A stretch of DNA of 25,536 nt. It comes from DAOVRL01 sp964459805. GTDB taxonomy: Bacteria; Planctomycetota; Phycisphaerae; Sedimentisphaerales; Anaerobacaceae. Location: the NCBI GenBank assembly GCA_964459805.1, contig CAYWOD010000020.1, positions 1-25,536 on the forward strand, given 5' to 3'. The notes below the pieces were generated by a model. The model searched no databases and was not told the DNA's origin. It saw nothing but the letters and a program-made list of their open reading frames with translations. This document shows positions 6,836 through 15,319 of this stretch, piece after piece; position 1 is the first letter of the stretch, and each line of letters opens with the position of its first letter. The position numbers and the translations under genes are program-made.

Positions 6836-8875
6836 ATGATTGCTTTTAGAAAATGCTCAATTGCTTGTCTTGTAGTGGCCACTTTTGTTCTATTTCCTGT
6901 CGAAACATTTGCTTATGAAGCATCCGGTTGTGGAGGCTGTGGAGCCGCATACTTTCATACCTGTGCACAGCAATTCTGTGACAAGATTGACAGCTATCCC
7001 GGATGGTCTCAAGTATTTTGTGACGACTGCAGCGGATGCAGCCAGGACTATTACAGAAGCGCCGCCTCCGGAGGCAGCGAAAACTCCTACGTTGACGGCA
7101 CCGATATTCATTTCCGCAACAGTCACTGTACTACGGCATGGGATTCATTCTGGGGCAAGACGCTCAGCGGCATCCCCTGCACCGACGGCGTGGTGACGCC
7201 GGGCGAGGTTTATGATGCCTGGGGCGACTACGACCTCGAATGGATTGCCAGCAAATGCTGCCAACTGCTGCGCGACAGCTCCAAAGGTTACTGGGCTACA
7301 AGCATGGATGGACTCCACCTGATACTCGGGTACAAGACCAGCAGCTATGGGGCCACCGACTTCGGCGAGATATGGGCCGACAAAATGCGCGAGAAAAAGA
7401 TCACCATCTTGTGGTGGACATTTACCATCCCCTCCCAGACTGTCACCCAGGCCTGGTTTACGACCACCGACTTGACCCAGCCAAGCGGGACAGTGGCCCG
7501 GGTTCTGGCCGAGACAAACAATTGCTATAACGATCACCTTTGGGGAAATGGCTACACCTCGCCGGACCCCGTTGACGATAGCTGGTACTGGTGGTGGGAC
7601 CACTCGGCGGGCAGCCCCGCTTATCAGGCTGTCAATAATCTCAAGACTATGTACGTGTACGAAATCCTGCCGCGCAATGTGAGTGAACAGTACGTTCAGC
7701 AGCTCGGTTCGGCCTTCGGCATGAATACCAACCTCGTGGGTGATCTGTGTGATTCCCTCGTGATGCTCGATGTTGAAGATCCGAACAGCCCCCGCATCCT
7801 GCAGGTCTCCAAAGCCACAGGCCAGTATTATTACCAGGACCAGGGCAAATTATTTGTCTTTGATCGGGATGCGAAACGTTACGATCCCGAGCGGGCGGCA
7901 CAACGGGCTTACGGGTTCTTAACCGAGCACAAGCTTCTTCCGTCGGACGCCGGCCCTTATGAGGTGGAATGGGATACGATGGTGGAGGAGGGCAAGATAG
8001 TGGAGCCGGGCAAGGCCGCTGGTGAAAGGACCACCCTTGTCCAGAACACTTGCACCGTTTATGCCCGGGAGCTTGAAGGCGCACAAGGGCAGATGGTGTC
8101 GGTGGCCGGCCCGGGAGCCCGGCTGAAGGTCTATATCTATGGAGACGGCCAGATTATGGGCGGCATGGGTAACTGGCGGCCAGTCGAGCAAACCGGCGAG
8201 GTGCAGGTCATGACAAACGAGCAGAACTGGTCTCTCTTCCAAAAATATGGAAACAGGGTGTCCGTTGCGCCGGTCCAGGCAACATTCGACCGGACCGAGA
8301 CCAATATGGAAACCGCCACCCAAGTTTACTACGAGCTTCCGGGTCGCGCCTTCCAGAAGGAGTTGATCCCGTGCTGGTTTTTTGAGGTGGAATACTACGA
8401 CGGCAAGGAATTGGTCACGACTGCCGATACTTACATTCCGGCGGCGCCGAGTTATGTCGCTCCTGTCGTGAATATAACCTCGCCCAGTGATGGATCTGCT
8501 TACCATTATGGAAAACCCATCACTTTCGACTGCCGCGTAGAACCGGGACTTGGAACACCGCCATACACCTACAGGTGGGAGTCGAGCGCAGACGGTTTCC
8601 TGTCCAACCAGAAAAGCTTCAAAACCAGCACGCTCAGCGTGAATTGCTCGAGCGAGCGCTGCGACTGCGATTGCACGCCTGCGCCTCACAAAATCAGCGT
8701 GATGGTCGTCGATGCCAAAGGCCTGCAATCCACCGATGCGATCGCGGTGACGGTGGAAGGGCCTTGTCGCGAATGCCCCGATTGTGCGGACGTAAACCGT
8801 GACGGCGTTGTGAATTTCAAAGATGTTGCCAGGGTGGGTGCTCGCTGGCTAAATGAATCGGGCCCGGGCGATTAG
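6836..8875 (+). CDS. Secreted Cys-rich DUF6345-like protein with dockerin tail
   Basis: A 679-residue exported protein. Residues 1-26 form a signal peptide (basic start, hydrophobic core, ETFA cleavage site). Residues 30-200 are Cys-rich and recall the DUF6345 family: GWSQVFC, VDGTDIHFRNSH, DYDLEWIASKCCQLL, DGLHLILGYKT. A long middle region follows (propeptide-like KATGQYYYQDQGKLFV). Residues ~541-643 form an Ig/PKD-like domain, and the end (about 649-679) is a dockerin-like EF-hand, ADVNRDGVVNFKDVARVG, with calcium-loop spacing Asp-x-Asn-x-Asp-Gly. His97 and Cys141/142 fall where a clan CD (caspase-like) dyad might be; this is inference. GGAGGT at 6821-6826 lies 9 bases before ATG 6836. An earlier ATG (6829) opens only a six-codon out-of-frame ORF. 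The product is probably extracellular or cell-surface. Confidence 0.8.
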   Translation: MIAFRKCSIACLVVATFVLFPVETFAYEASGCGGCGAAYFHTCAQQFCDKIDSYPGWSQVFCDDCSGCSQDYYRSAASGGSENSYVDGTDIHFRNSHCTTAWDSFWGKTLSGIPCTDGVVTPGEVYDAWGDYDLEWIASKCCQLLRDSSKGYWATSMDGLHLILGYKTSSYGATDFGEIWADKMREKKITILWWTFTIPSQTVTQAWFTTTDLTQPSGTVARVLAETNNCYNDHLWGNGYTSPDPVDDSWYWWWDHSAGSPAYQAVNNLKTMYVYEILPRNVSEQYVQQLGSAFGMNTNLVGDLCDSLVMLDVEDPNSPRILQVSKATGQYYYQDQGKLFVFDRDAKRYDPERAAQRAYGFLTEHKLLPSDAGPYEVEWDTMVEEGKIVEPGKAAGERTTLVQNTCTVYARELEGAQGQMVSVAGPGARLKVYIYGDGQIMGGMGNWRPVEQTGEVQVMTNEQNWSLFQKYGNRVSVAPVQATFDRTETNMETATQVYYELPGRAFQKELIPCWFFEVEYYDGKELVTTADTYIPAAPSYVAPVVNITSPSDGSAYHYGKPITFDCRVEPGLGTPPYTYRWESSADGFLSNQKSFKTSTLSVNCSSERCDCDCTPAPHKISVMVVDAKGLQSTDAIAVTVEGPCRECPDCADVNRDGVVNFKDVARVGARWLNESGPGD

Positions 8876-9309
8876 GGCCCTTGCAAATGAAATTCTGTCC
8901 AAGATGGGCATAGAATATTGATTGGAGAATAAAGAGCCGGCTTTCCCCAAACCGGATTGAAGGCGCCGGATAGATAAAAAGTCCGTTTGTTATTGGAGAT
9001 GATATCAGTTTCGATAGCCTATGGATGCTTATGAGCAGAACGTGGTTTCGTTGAGGCGTCAGCCTTTTATCCATCCCTCTTTGGTTCCGGCTCGTCTGGG
9101 TTAGGGGTGTGAGAATCGCTTGTGGTATTCGGCTATGGGGGCGGAGACTGGACGAGCGCTCCATCCCCATAGCGAACATGGCGTTGAGCAGACCGAGCGA
9201 TTGCTGCCGGTCGCAGCGGGCATATCACTGACCACCCTGCCCACGGCGACTACCCAACCGAGCCTATGACTCCGCACAGCCCCTCTTTAGAAGCAGCGAG
9301 TCGCAGCTG
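8876..9309. other. Gene-free convergent intergenic region
   Basis: No convincing coding frame is seen on either strand. The main feature is a strong stem-loop at 9132-9173. The flanking genes converge here. Confidence 0.5.
9132..9173. repeat. Strong 42-base stem-loop
   Basis: GCTATGGGG (9132-9140) pairs perfectly with CCCCATAGC (9165-9173), and inside it GGAG (9143-9146) pairs with CTCC (9159-9162). No T-run follows on either strand, so it is not a standard terminator. It could be an RNA 3'-end structure serving both convergent genes. Confidence 0.5.
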
Positions 9310-10917
9310 CTATTGCCCGCCCAACGATCGATAATCAGTCAGCAAATACTTTTCATCCTTCTTCTCGAAGTGCAGCACAAGTTTCTCTTCCGGAATTTCC
9401 CATGTCTCTTTACCCGGGGAACCACCGGAGACTTTCTCCACCGGTCCTTTTTGCCCCGCCGACTTCAAAAGCACAAATCTCCCATCAGTTGTCTTGAATC
9501 CCCGAAGGCGCCAGTAGTTGCGTTTGAGCCACTGCTCGGGCGGTTCGGAAATCGCCGGGCCGCCGATAAAAGGATTATCTTCGCGTGCGACCTTTCTGGG
9601 TCGCGCCTTGCCGAAAACCAGAAGGAAACGGTCGCGAGCCGGTCGCGGGCCGCGAGACCACAGAAAGAAGCCTGCTTCGCCCATCTCCCGCCTTACCGTC
9701 TTTGGTTCTATCTTTCTGCGATGGCTTGCCTCGCGCCGGGATAACGGCTCCCGTGCGTTGCGGTCGAGAACGTAAACGCAGCCGGCCGGCGAGAGCTTTT
9801 CATAAATCTTCGCCAGCAGAGTCTTACCGTGGAAAAGCAGGTGATAGCTGTCCAAAAAGAAAACCACATCGATCGGCTCATCTCCCAGCTTAGGGTCGCC
9901 GTTGTCCGTGAGGACCGAAGGCAGAGAAACATCAGGCCCAAGCGGCGGCCTCTCTTCTTTTTGCGTCGCCCACTCCTCCAAGACGATCTCGAGACCTTCG
10001 CCGGAAGAATTATCGAGGATTGGAGCCATCAGTTTCCGCGCCTCTCCCAACGCGACAAAGACCGGGTGCTGATAAGGACCGGCAAGCGGAAGGAACAGGC
10101 CGGAGCAATTCTCCACCGAAATGGCACGAAAAGCGTCCGGATCACGACCGGGACTCTGCAGCCCTTTTGGATGCTCAAAGACAAGGACAAAATGGTCCTT
10201 TTCGTACCAGCACTGTTCGGCGCACTCGGCAAAAGCAAAACCTTCTTCCCTCGCCTCTCTAACCACCGTTGTCTCGGCGATCCAGAAATGCTTCTTCTCG
10301 CGAAGATGCCTCGGGACCCAGTCGCGTAACGTCCCGAGGTGCCGGTCAACCACCACCAGATGACCGCCCGGCTTGAGGCCTCTCCAAATCCCTCTCAACA
10401 TCTCCCGTGGCTTGGCGAAATGGTGATAGACATGACACATAAAGGCAAGGTCAACGGAATTGGCAGGCAGGCAGGGGTCGTCGCTCCGGCCCAGCACCGG
10501 ACGAACCTGCCCGAATCCTTTCTTCTCGGCCTCGTTCTTTAACGACTTGACGTTGCTCTCTGTAATCTCCTCGGCAAAGACAGTCCCTGTTTCGCCGACG
10601 ACCTGTGCAAAGACCCACGTGTCCCTGCCGCGGCCCGCCCCGATGTCGGTAATTGTCGAGCCCTTGCCCAAACCAAAGTGGGCGACTATCGCGCGGATGG
10701 ATGCCTCACGGTTACTCGGCCTGGCCGACTCCGACTTGGCGGACTCTTCGGGCCGACGCTTTGGCCCGTTGCCCGCCGAGTCCGCAGGTGCAACTGCCTT
10801 AGCTGCTGCGTTCGCGTGACCGGACACCGGAGCAACGAGCTGCGGAGCCATCTGCCATATTGCAAACGCAAATACCACTGCCGCCAGGCAATGGTTGGCG
10901 ACTTTTCGAGGTTTCAT
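9310..10917 (-). CDS. Exported/anchored protein with two methyltransferase-type domains
   Basis: A 535-residue protein. Residues 1-35 contain a hydrophobic segment that acts as signal peptide or anchor. Residues 70-250 form a class I SAM-dependent methyltransferase: motif I TDIGAGRGRDT (90-100), the acidic VFAEEI strand, DLAFMCHVYHHF, and the LKPGGHLVVVDR motif (181-192). Residues ~283-437 repeat the same layout (DVVFFLDSYHLL, LSPAGCVYVLDR, MGEAGFFLW, RDRFLLVFGK) but lack the glycine-rich cofactor loop, which points to an internal duplication with a degenerate second half. ATG 10917 is chosen because GGAG lies 7 bases upstream; the frame stays open to 11037. The substrate is unknown, and catalysis outside the cytoplasm would be odd because SAM is cytosolic. 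Confidence 0.78.
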   Translation of the reverse strand: MKPRKVANHCLAAVVFAFAIWQMAPQLVAPVSGHANAAAKAVAPADSAGNGPKRRPEESAKSESARPSNREASIRAIVAHFGLGKGSTITDIGAGRGRDTWVFAQVVGETGTVFAEEITESNVKSLKNEAEKKGFGQVRPVLGRSDDPCLPANSVDLAFMCHVYHHFAKPREMLRGIWRGLKPGGHLVVVDRHLGTLRDWVPRHLREKKHFWIAETTVVREAREEGFAFAECAEQCWYEKDHFVLVFEHPKGLQSPGRDPDAFRAISVENCSGLFLPLAGPYQHPVFVALGEARKLMAPILDNSSGEGLEIVLEEWATQKEERPPLGPDVSLPSVLTDNGDPKLGDEPIDVVFFLDSYHLLFHGKTLLAKIYEKLSPAGCVYVLDRNAREPLSRREASHRRKIEPKTVRREMGEAGFFLWSRGPRPARDRFLLVFGKARPRKVAREDNPFIGGPAISEPPEQWLKRNYWRLRGFKTTDGRFVLLKSAGQKGPVEKVSGGSPGKETWEIPEEKLVLHFEKKDEKYLLTDYRSLGGQ

Positions 10918-11199
10918 AGCCTTTCTCCAAAAACGATAGTAAATCTTTGTAAACTGGTATCGCCTGTATGCACGACTTGGCAGCCTCCTTAAGGCACCTG
11001 CGTTCACTATATTACTACATCCATCGCGAATTTGCAACTGATTTCAACTCCTCCCGCAGATATTCTTATTGCCATAAACCCGCCAGGAAACATCATGATC
11101 AGCTATTCGGCGACTTCGACGGCGACGGCAAGATAAACAAAGCCGCCCGAACGGTTACGGCCGAAGAGAAGCCCCCTTTGTTTGGACCGTGCCGTGCTT
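10918..11199. other. Intergenic region with a dockerin/FG-GAP-like fragment
   Basis: No intact gene. On the plus strand, 11103-11144 would encode LFGDFDGDGKINKA, a calcium-loop sequence like those in dockerin or FG-GAP repeats. The surrounding frame has no signal peptide or family signature. It is either a gene remnant or coincidence. Confidence 0.3.
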
Positions 11200-11939
11200 C
11201 TACCCGATTTGGCGCGGGATCCGGGGGCCGTTTGGAGGGGAGTTATATAAAATCCAACCGGATTTTGCGCCCATAGACGTAGTGTGTTCCATCCCTAACG
11301 GCTCGAAGATGTTCTCCGTCGCGAATTCATCGATCTCTCTGCCGCTGACTACTTCGGCAATCTTCGCCAGTGTCATATAGCCTAAGCAACTGTACCGAAA
11401 TTCCTCGCCCGGCTCATTCAAAGCCTTGAGGCTGCAAATCTTGTCAATCAGTTTGTCGGGGCAGGGACTGCTGAACTGCTCTTTCAATTCGCTTGCACTC
11501 ATATACGCCGGCAGGCCGGAGGTATGCGTCAAAAGATGCTCAATTTGCACCTTCTCTTTGCCCTCACAGGCAAAGGCAGGAAGATACCTGCCCGCATAGT
11601 CTCTCAATCGTAACTTTCCGCGGTCTCTGAGAATCATTATCGATGCAGCGGTTGCGACCGCCTTGGTCAGCGACGCTATATCGAAACTGGTGTCTTGTTC
11701 ATTACTTCGGTGCCCGGTGTTATTATCTGATGCCCGAAGGCCCGGTGGTAAAGAATCTCATCTGCCCGCCCCACGAGAACCACCGGGCCGGGAAAGCTGC
11801 CTTTCTGGATTTCCTCAGTGACGGCCTTATCAATACCCTTCAATTTCTCTTTGGAAATCTTCCTTATGGTCGGTTGGCATCCCGTGCCTGCATACAGTGA
11901 CAAAACGAAAAACGCTATAATGGCCTGTACTAATTTCAT
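11200..11939 (-). pseudogene. Broken AmiE/beta-lactamase-family (S12) amidase
   Basis: Two frames together read as an N-terminal piece of a serine beta-lactamase-family (S12) protein. Frame 1 (11939-11676) has a signal peptide, possibly with a lipobox (AGTGC), then the early family strand. Around 11692-11696 a missing base shifts the frame; adding one base restores NKDTSFDIASLTKAVAT, with the catalytic SxxK (SLTK, 11662-11673). Frame 2 continues to 11200 with HLLTHTSGLPAY and IFEPLGM. The second catalytic motif YxN reads YSC, and the C-terminal part with the H/K-T-G box is absent (about 246 aa restored, against roughly 350-440). It is divergent from the adjacent NamZ-family gene; in Bacillus the S12 enzyme AmiE is encoded with NamZ and MurQ, which suggests a lost muropeptide amidase. 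A sequencing error could explain the shift but not the missing end. Confidence 0.75.
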
Positions 11940-12037
11940 ACCAGCAGCTCTTCACAAGCAAATTGAAAAACCCTTTGCCGGAGAATCCGACCACACCCAG
12001 CTATATTATCATAACTGGTGGATATTGTCGTTGGTCT

Positions 12038-12046
12038 TGTTATACT
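12038..12046 (+). promoter_or_regulatory. Possible extended -10 promoter of the NamZ-like gene
   Basis: TG-T-TATACT (12038-12046) fits an extended -10 element about 78 bases before the ATG at 12124. No good -35 is visible at the normal distance. Confidence 0.3.
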
Positions 12047-12123
12047 TTCTCGTTGGAGATGGTCATTAAGGCTGCCTGGAAAACTTTATGGCGAATCTCA
12101 TTTTTGTGGGTAAAGGGCAAAAA

Positions 12124-13338
12124 ATGAAGCCGGCAAAAGCGCTGGTTGCACTAATTCTCGTAGTATGCTTTGCTGACTGTTGCGCCTCTGTCAAGACCGG
12201 CCTGGACAATATCGACTCACACCAACGATTATTTCAGGGCAAGCGCATCGGTATCATCACCAACCACACTGCGTATAACAGCAGCGGCCAATACATAGTA
12301 GATGTATTTAGGAAAATGAGCGGTGTGACTGTCACGGCACTCTTTAGCCCGGAGCACGGCATCAGCGGCGTCGAACAGGCCGGGAAAGAAATCAAGAGCC
12401 GAACGGACCCGGCCGGCCAATTGCCTGTTTTCAGTCTATACGGAAAAACACGCAAGCCAACCCCACAAATGCTGAAAAATGTCGATATCCTCGTTTTTGA
12501 CATTCAGGATGTCGGCGCCCGCTTTTACACCTACATCTACACTATGTCTCTGGCAATGGAGGCTGCTGCGGAAAACGCCAAACGGTTCGTTGTTTTTGAT
12601 CGTCCCAACCCAATAAACGGCCTGGCGGTCGAAGGCAATATTCTCGATACCGAGTTTGCAAGTTTTGTCGGCCTCTATCCCATTGCCGTACGCCACGGCA
12701 TGACCGTCGGCGAGCTGGCGAAAATGTTCAATGAACAGGGCTGGCTCGCCAACCGCCGCAGGGCTGATCTCGTCGTTATCCCTATGAAAGGCTGGCGACG
12801 ACGCCTCTGGTACGACCAGACGGGACTTGCCTTCATAAAGCCCTCTCCGAATATGACCAGCCTGCAGACGGCCGCAGTCTATCCGGGCCTGTGCCTTCTC
12901 GAGGGAACCAACGTCTCCGAAGGCAGAGGTACAAACCTGCCGTTCGTGCAGTTCGGCGCCCCGTGGATCGACGCCGCAAAGCTATCAACTCGCCTTAACA
13001 AGTTGAATCTGCCCGGGATGCGGTTTGAACCGGCTACTTTTACCCCGACCGCTTCAAAATACGCAGGCCAAAAATGTTACGGCGCCAAAATTACCGTAAC
13101 TCAAAGGGACCTGCTCGAACCGTATTGGAGTGGCATCGCGATTGTCAACGAGATTCATCGAATGTACCGCGATGATTTCCAGTGGAGAGCAGGGCACTTC
13201 GACCGTTTGTGCGGGACCGCCGCGGTTCGCAGCGCCATTACAAGCCGATCTTCACTGCAAAACCTCAAAGAAGGCTGGCAGGCTAAGCTCAAATCTTTTC
13301 TGCAAATCAGAAAGAAATATCTCCTGTACCTAAAGTGA
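12124..13338 (+). CDS. namZ: Exo-beta-N-acetylmuramidase NamZ (DUF1343 family)
   Basis: NamZ enzymes cut MurNAc from the non-reducing end of peptidoglycan fragments. The family signature is clear: IGIITNHTA, TALFSPEHGI with its conserved Glu, PVFSLYGKTRKPTPQML, VDILVFDIQDVGARFYTYIYTM, VFDRPNPI, GLYPIAVRHGMTVGELA and the late EGTNVSEGRGTNLPF. At 404 residues it matches the usual length and looks intact. The N-terminus (MKPAKALVALILVVCFADCC) is a signal peptide with Cys near the cleavage point, so it is exported, perhaps as a lipoprotein. ATG 12124 follows AAAGGG by five bases; the frame opens earlier, at 12088, without a better site. It converges with the MurQ/GCKR-family gene 60 bp away and diverges from the broken amidase. 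Confidence 0.92.
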   Translation: MKPAKALVALILVVCFADCCASVKTGLDNIDSHQRLFQGKRIGIITNHTAYNSSGQYIVDVFRKMSGVTVTALFSPEHGISGVEQAGKEIKSRTDPAGQLPVFSLYGKTRKPTPQMLKNVDILVFDIQDVGARFYTYIYTMSLAMEAAAENAKRFVVFDRPNPINGLAVEGNILDTEFASFVGLYPIAVRHGMTVGELAKMFNEQGWLANRRRADLVVIPMKGWRRRLWYDQTGLAFIKPSPNMTSLQTAAVYPGLCLLEGTNVSEGRGTNLPFVQFGAPWIDAAKLSTRLNKLNLPGMRFEPATFTPTASKYAGQKCYGAKITVTQRDLLEPYWSGIAIVNEIHRMYRDDFQWRAGHFDRLCGTAAVRSAITSRSSLQNLKEGWQAKLKSFLQIRKKYLLYLK

Positions 13339-13359
13339 GCTGCGCGAAACAGTTATAGT

Positions 13360-13397
13360 GATGATTGTCATCGAATTACGAGTAGCTGACCACTCGT
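13360..13397. terminator. Two hairpins between convergent genes
   Basis: GATGA-ttg-TCATC (13360-13372) and ACGAGT-agctgacc-ACTCGT (13378-13397) fill the 60-bp gap between the convergent NamZ-like and MurQ/GCKR-like genes. Neither has a T-run. They may work as a shared 3'-end structure. Confidence 0.35.
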
Positions 13398-13398
13398 T

Positions 13399-15153
13399 CT
13401 ATCGGCGCCTTGGCCCGATTCGTTCTATGGCCAACATAACCGGAGACGGTGCCTCTTCGCCTCGGTTTTGGCGCAGGTCCACTTCCTCCATCGCCTTATG
13501 CAGTTCCACGCACGCCTGCTCATAGCTGCATCCGGTCTGCTGCGATATCAGGCGGCAGCCGCGGTCTATGAGCTTCTTGTTGCTCGGTGACAGCCAGACC
13601 ATCGCATTACCTATGACCCTGCCCATCCGCACCATCGTTGCCGTCGAAATAGTATTCAAAATGAGCTTTACGGCGAGATGTCGCCAAAACCCGAGCGGCG
13701 AATTCGGCAGCTCGCAGCCGAACTCAAACACTTCGTCCGCTTCGCCCCCACCGGTCGGGCCGATATTCATAGCCGCCGTTTTCCTGTATCCGCGGCCGAA
13801 CTTCTCCAGGGCTTTGCTCATTAAGTCGCCTGTTTCGCCTCCGACTGCAATCATAACCAGCCCCGAATCGGGCGCTTCGGCACGTGAGCCGTCCGGTTCG
13901 TTGCCTATCTGGAATTTGTATATCTCGGTGTTGCCCAGTGACGGCGGATTTGTCATTAGTGCGGAAGGGGCGTCCAATTGTTCATAAATCTCAGTCCCCC
14001 AGTCCAGCCCTCGCGGCCGGCGCTGCAGCATCTCGCGCCAGGCCTCTCGCGTGGGACGCAGCGGGTCCTTGACAAACGCCCAGGACTGCGGAGAGCGACT
14101 GTCATCGTTTTTCCGGAAGGGCGGCAGCATGAACGTCGGCGAACGCTCAGTCGTATCGGTCAGGACGTCCAGCATTGCCCAATCAGCCGCGTATGTTATC
14201 AGCCCGTGTTCGCGGTAGATATTCTCTTCAAACTCGGTTGCGCGCGCCATCGCATCCACAGCCGCAGAGCTCGAGAGCTCCATTACCAGATTGCCGAACA
14301 GATCAGAGTAATCCCCGGCGGAACGGTCGCGCAAGCCGAGTTTCGCCCATTGCGGCTCGGGTAGGTGGTCTTTCAAGAATCGTATCAGGGCAATCTCCAG
14401 AGCAGTCCCAACGACCAGCAGCTCCACCGTCGTCGCCTGCATCCTCGTCGAGCCGGTGATGGCCATCGGACCCGTCGTCAGGTCGAGCTTCTTAATACGA
14501 GGCTCCTCAATCACTCTGCGCGACCGCTGAACATACCTGCGCAGCGTATCCGTCGGGTTGTTATATACAAAAAACACGTTCGCCCCCGCATCGAGTCCCT
14601 CCCAGGCTGTGCCGATCACAAACGGCGTCTCCCCGCCTTCGGTTATCGCAACCACAACGTCGCCTGCTTTGACCCCTGCCTGCCGTAACTGGTATCGCCC
14701 GAAGTTCGGGAAATCCTCGAACCCTTCCACCGACTTTATCAGTGCGAAATCGCCGCCGGCCATCACGCTGATGACGCGATCCTCCATTTCCGGCGTTTTC
14801 GCTGCCGTATCGGGATGTTCCCGCCAGAACCGCCGCCAGGCCGCCTCTAACAGTATGCTCAGACGTCCCGTTGCCCCGCAGCCGGTGAAGTAAATCCGCC
14901 TCCCGCCGTCCAGCGCCCTAACGAACGGCTCGACAAGCTCGGCAAACACATCCTGACCAAAGACTCTCTCGGCAACGGGCGGGATCTCCTCGTCCACCGA
15001 CTGCAGCGTCCGAATCGCCCCGACAAGGTCATCTCGGGCAATCTCCGAAAGCCCTCGCGTCTTCGGATGGAACGACTCTGTGGGCAGCTCTCCCAATCGA
15101 AATGCCCGCTCGGCGGTCAGGAATTTCTTGGCTTTTTCAATTGCATCGGACAT
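13399..15153 (-). CDS. MurQ/GCKR-family SIS-domain protein (MurNAc-6-P etherase-like)
   Basis: A cytosolic enzyme of the N-acetylmuramic acid 6-phosphate etherase/glucokinase-regulator family. MurQ converts MurNAc-6-phosphate to GlcNAc-6-phosphate and lactate. Near the N-terminus it has LPTESFHPKT (MurQ LTTE-like motif, 23-32), a SIS sugar-phosphate site GCGATGRLS (91-99) and SVEGFED (141-147), the region of a catalytic Glu in MurQ. The C-terminal LNTISTATMVRMGRVIGNAM is also MurQ-like. At 584 aa it is nearly twice MurQ (~300) and closer to the long, two-SIS GCKR type. AGAGGTGA lies 9 bases before ATG 15153. Placement beside NamZ supports a role in MurNAc recovery; a regulatory or other sugar-phosphate role remains possible. 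Confidence 0.85.
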   Translation of the reverse strand: MSDAIEKAKKFLTAERAFRLGELPTESFHPKTRGLSEIARDDLVGAIRTLQSVDEEIPPVAERVFGQDVFAELVEPFVRALDGGRRIYFTGCGATGRLSILLEAAWRRFWREHPDTAAKTPEMEDRVISVMAGGDFALIKSVEGFEDFPNFGRYQLRQAGVKAGDVVVAITEGGETPFVIGTAWEGLDAGANVFFVYNNPTDTLRRYVQRSRRVIEEPRIKKLDLTTGPMAITGSTRMQATTVELLVVGTALEIALIRFLKDHLPEPQWAKLGLRDRSAGDYSDLFGNLVMELSSSAAVDAMARATEFEENIYREHGLITYAADWAMLDVLTDTTERSPTFMLPPFRKNDDSRSPQSWAFVKDPLRPTREAWREMLQRRPRGLDWGTEIYEQLDAPSALMTNPPSLGNTEIYKFQIGNEPDGSRAEAPDSGLVMIAVGGETGDLMSKALEKFGRGYRKTAAMNIGPTGGGEADEVFEFGCELPNSPLGFWRHLAVKLILNTISTATMVRMGRVIGNAMVWLSPSNKKLIDRGCRLISQQTGCSYEQACVELHKAMEEVDLRQNRGEEAPSPVMLAIERIGPRRR

Positions 15154-15319
15154 TTAAGGGCGTCACCTCTTGACGGTTAGCTGCGTAGGCCGGTTCAAGT
15201 TCCCGTTCGGCAAAACAATCTCTATTCATATCATCTTGCGCCAGTAATGTAAACGGGGTGTGAATTTTGTTTCCGGCGGTCTGTAAGGTCCTTTTTATGC
15301 TCATCTTATGACTTCCTGT

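Noticed and set aside
8817..9179. Minus-strand ORF of 120 codons
   Set aside because: It overlaps the dockerin-coding end of the plus-strand gene and shows no protein-like pattern or ribosome site.
10968..11276. Plus-strand ORF of 102 codons
   Set aside because: Apart from the short calcium-loop-like piece it has no family signature, no ribosome site, and it overlaps the end of the amidase pseudogene.
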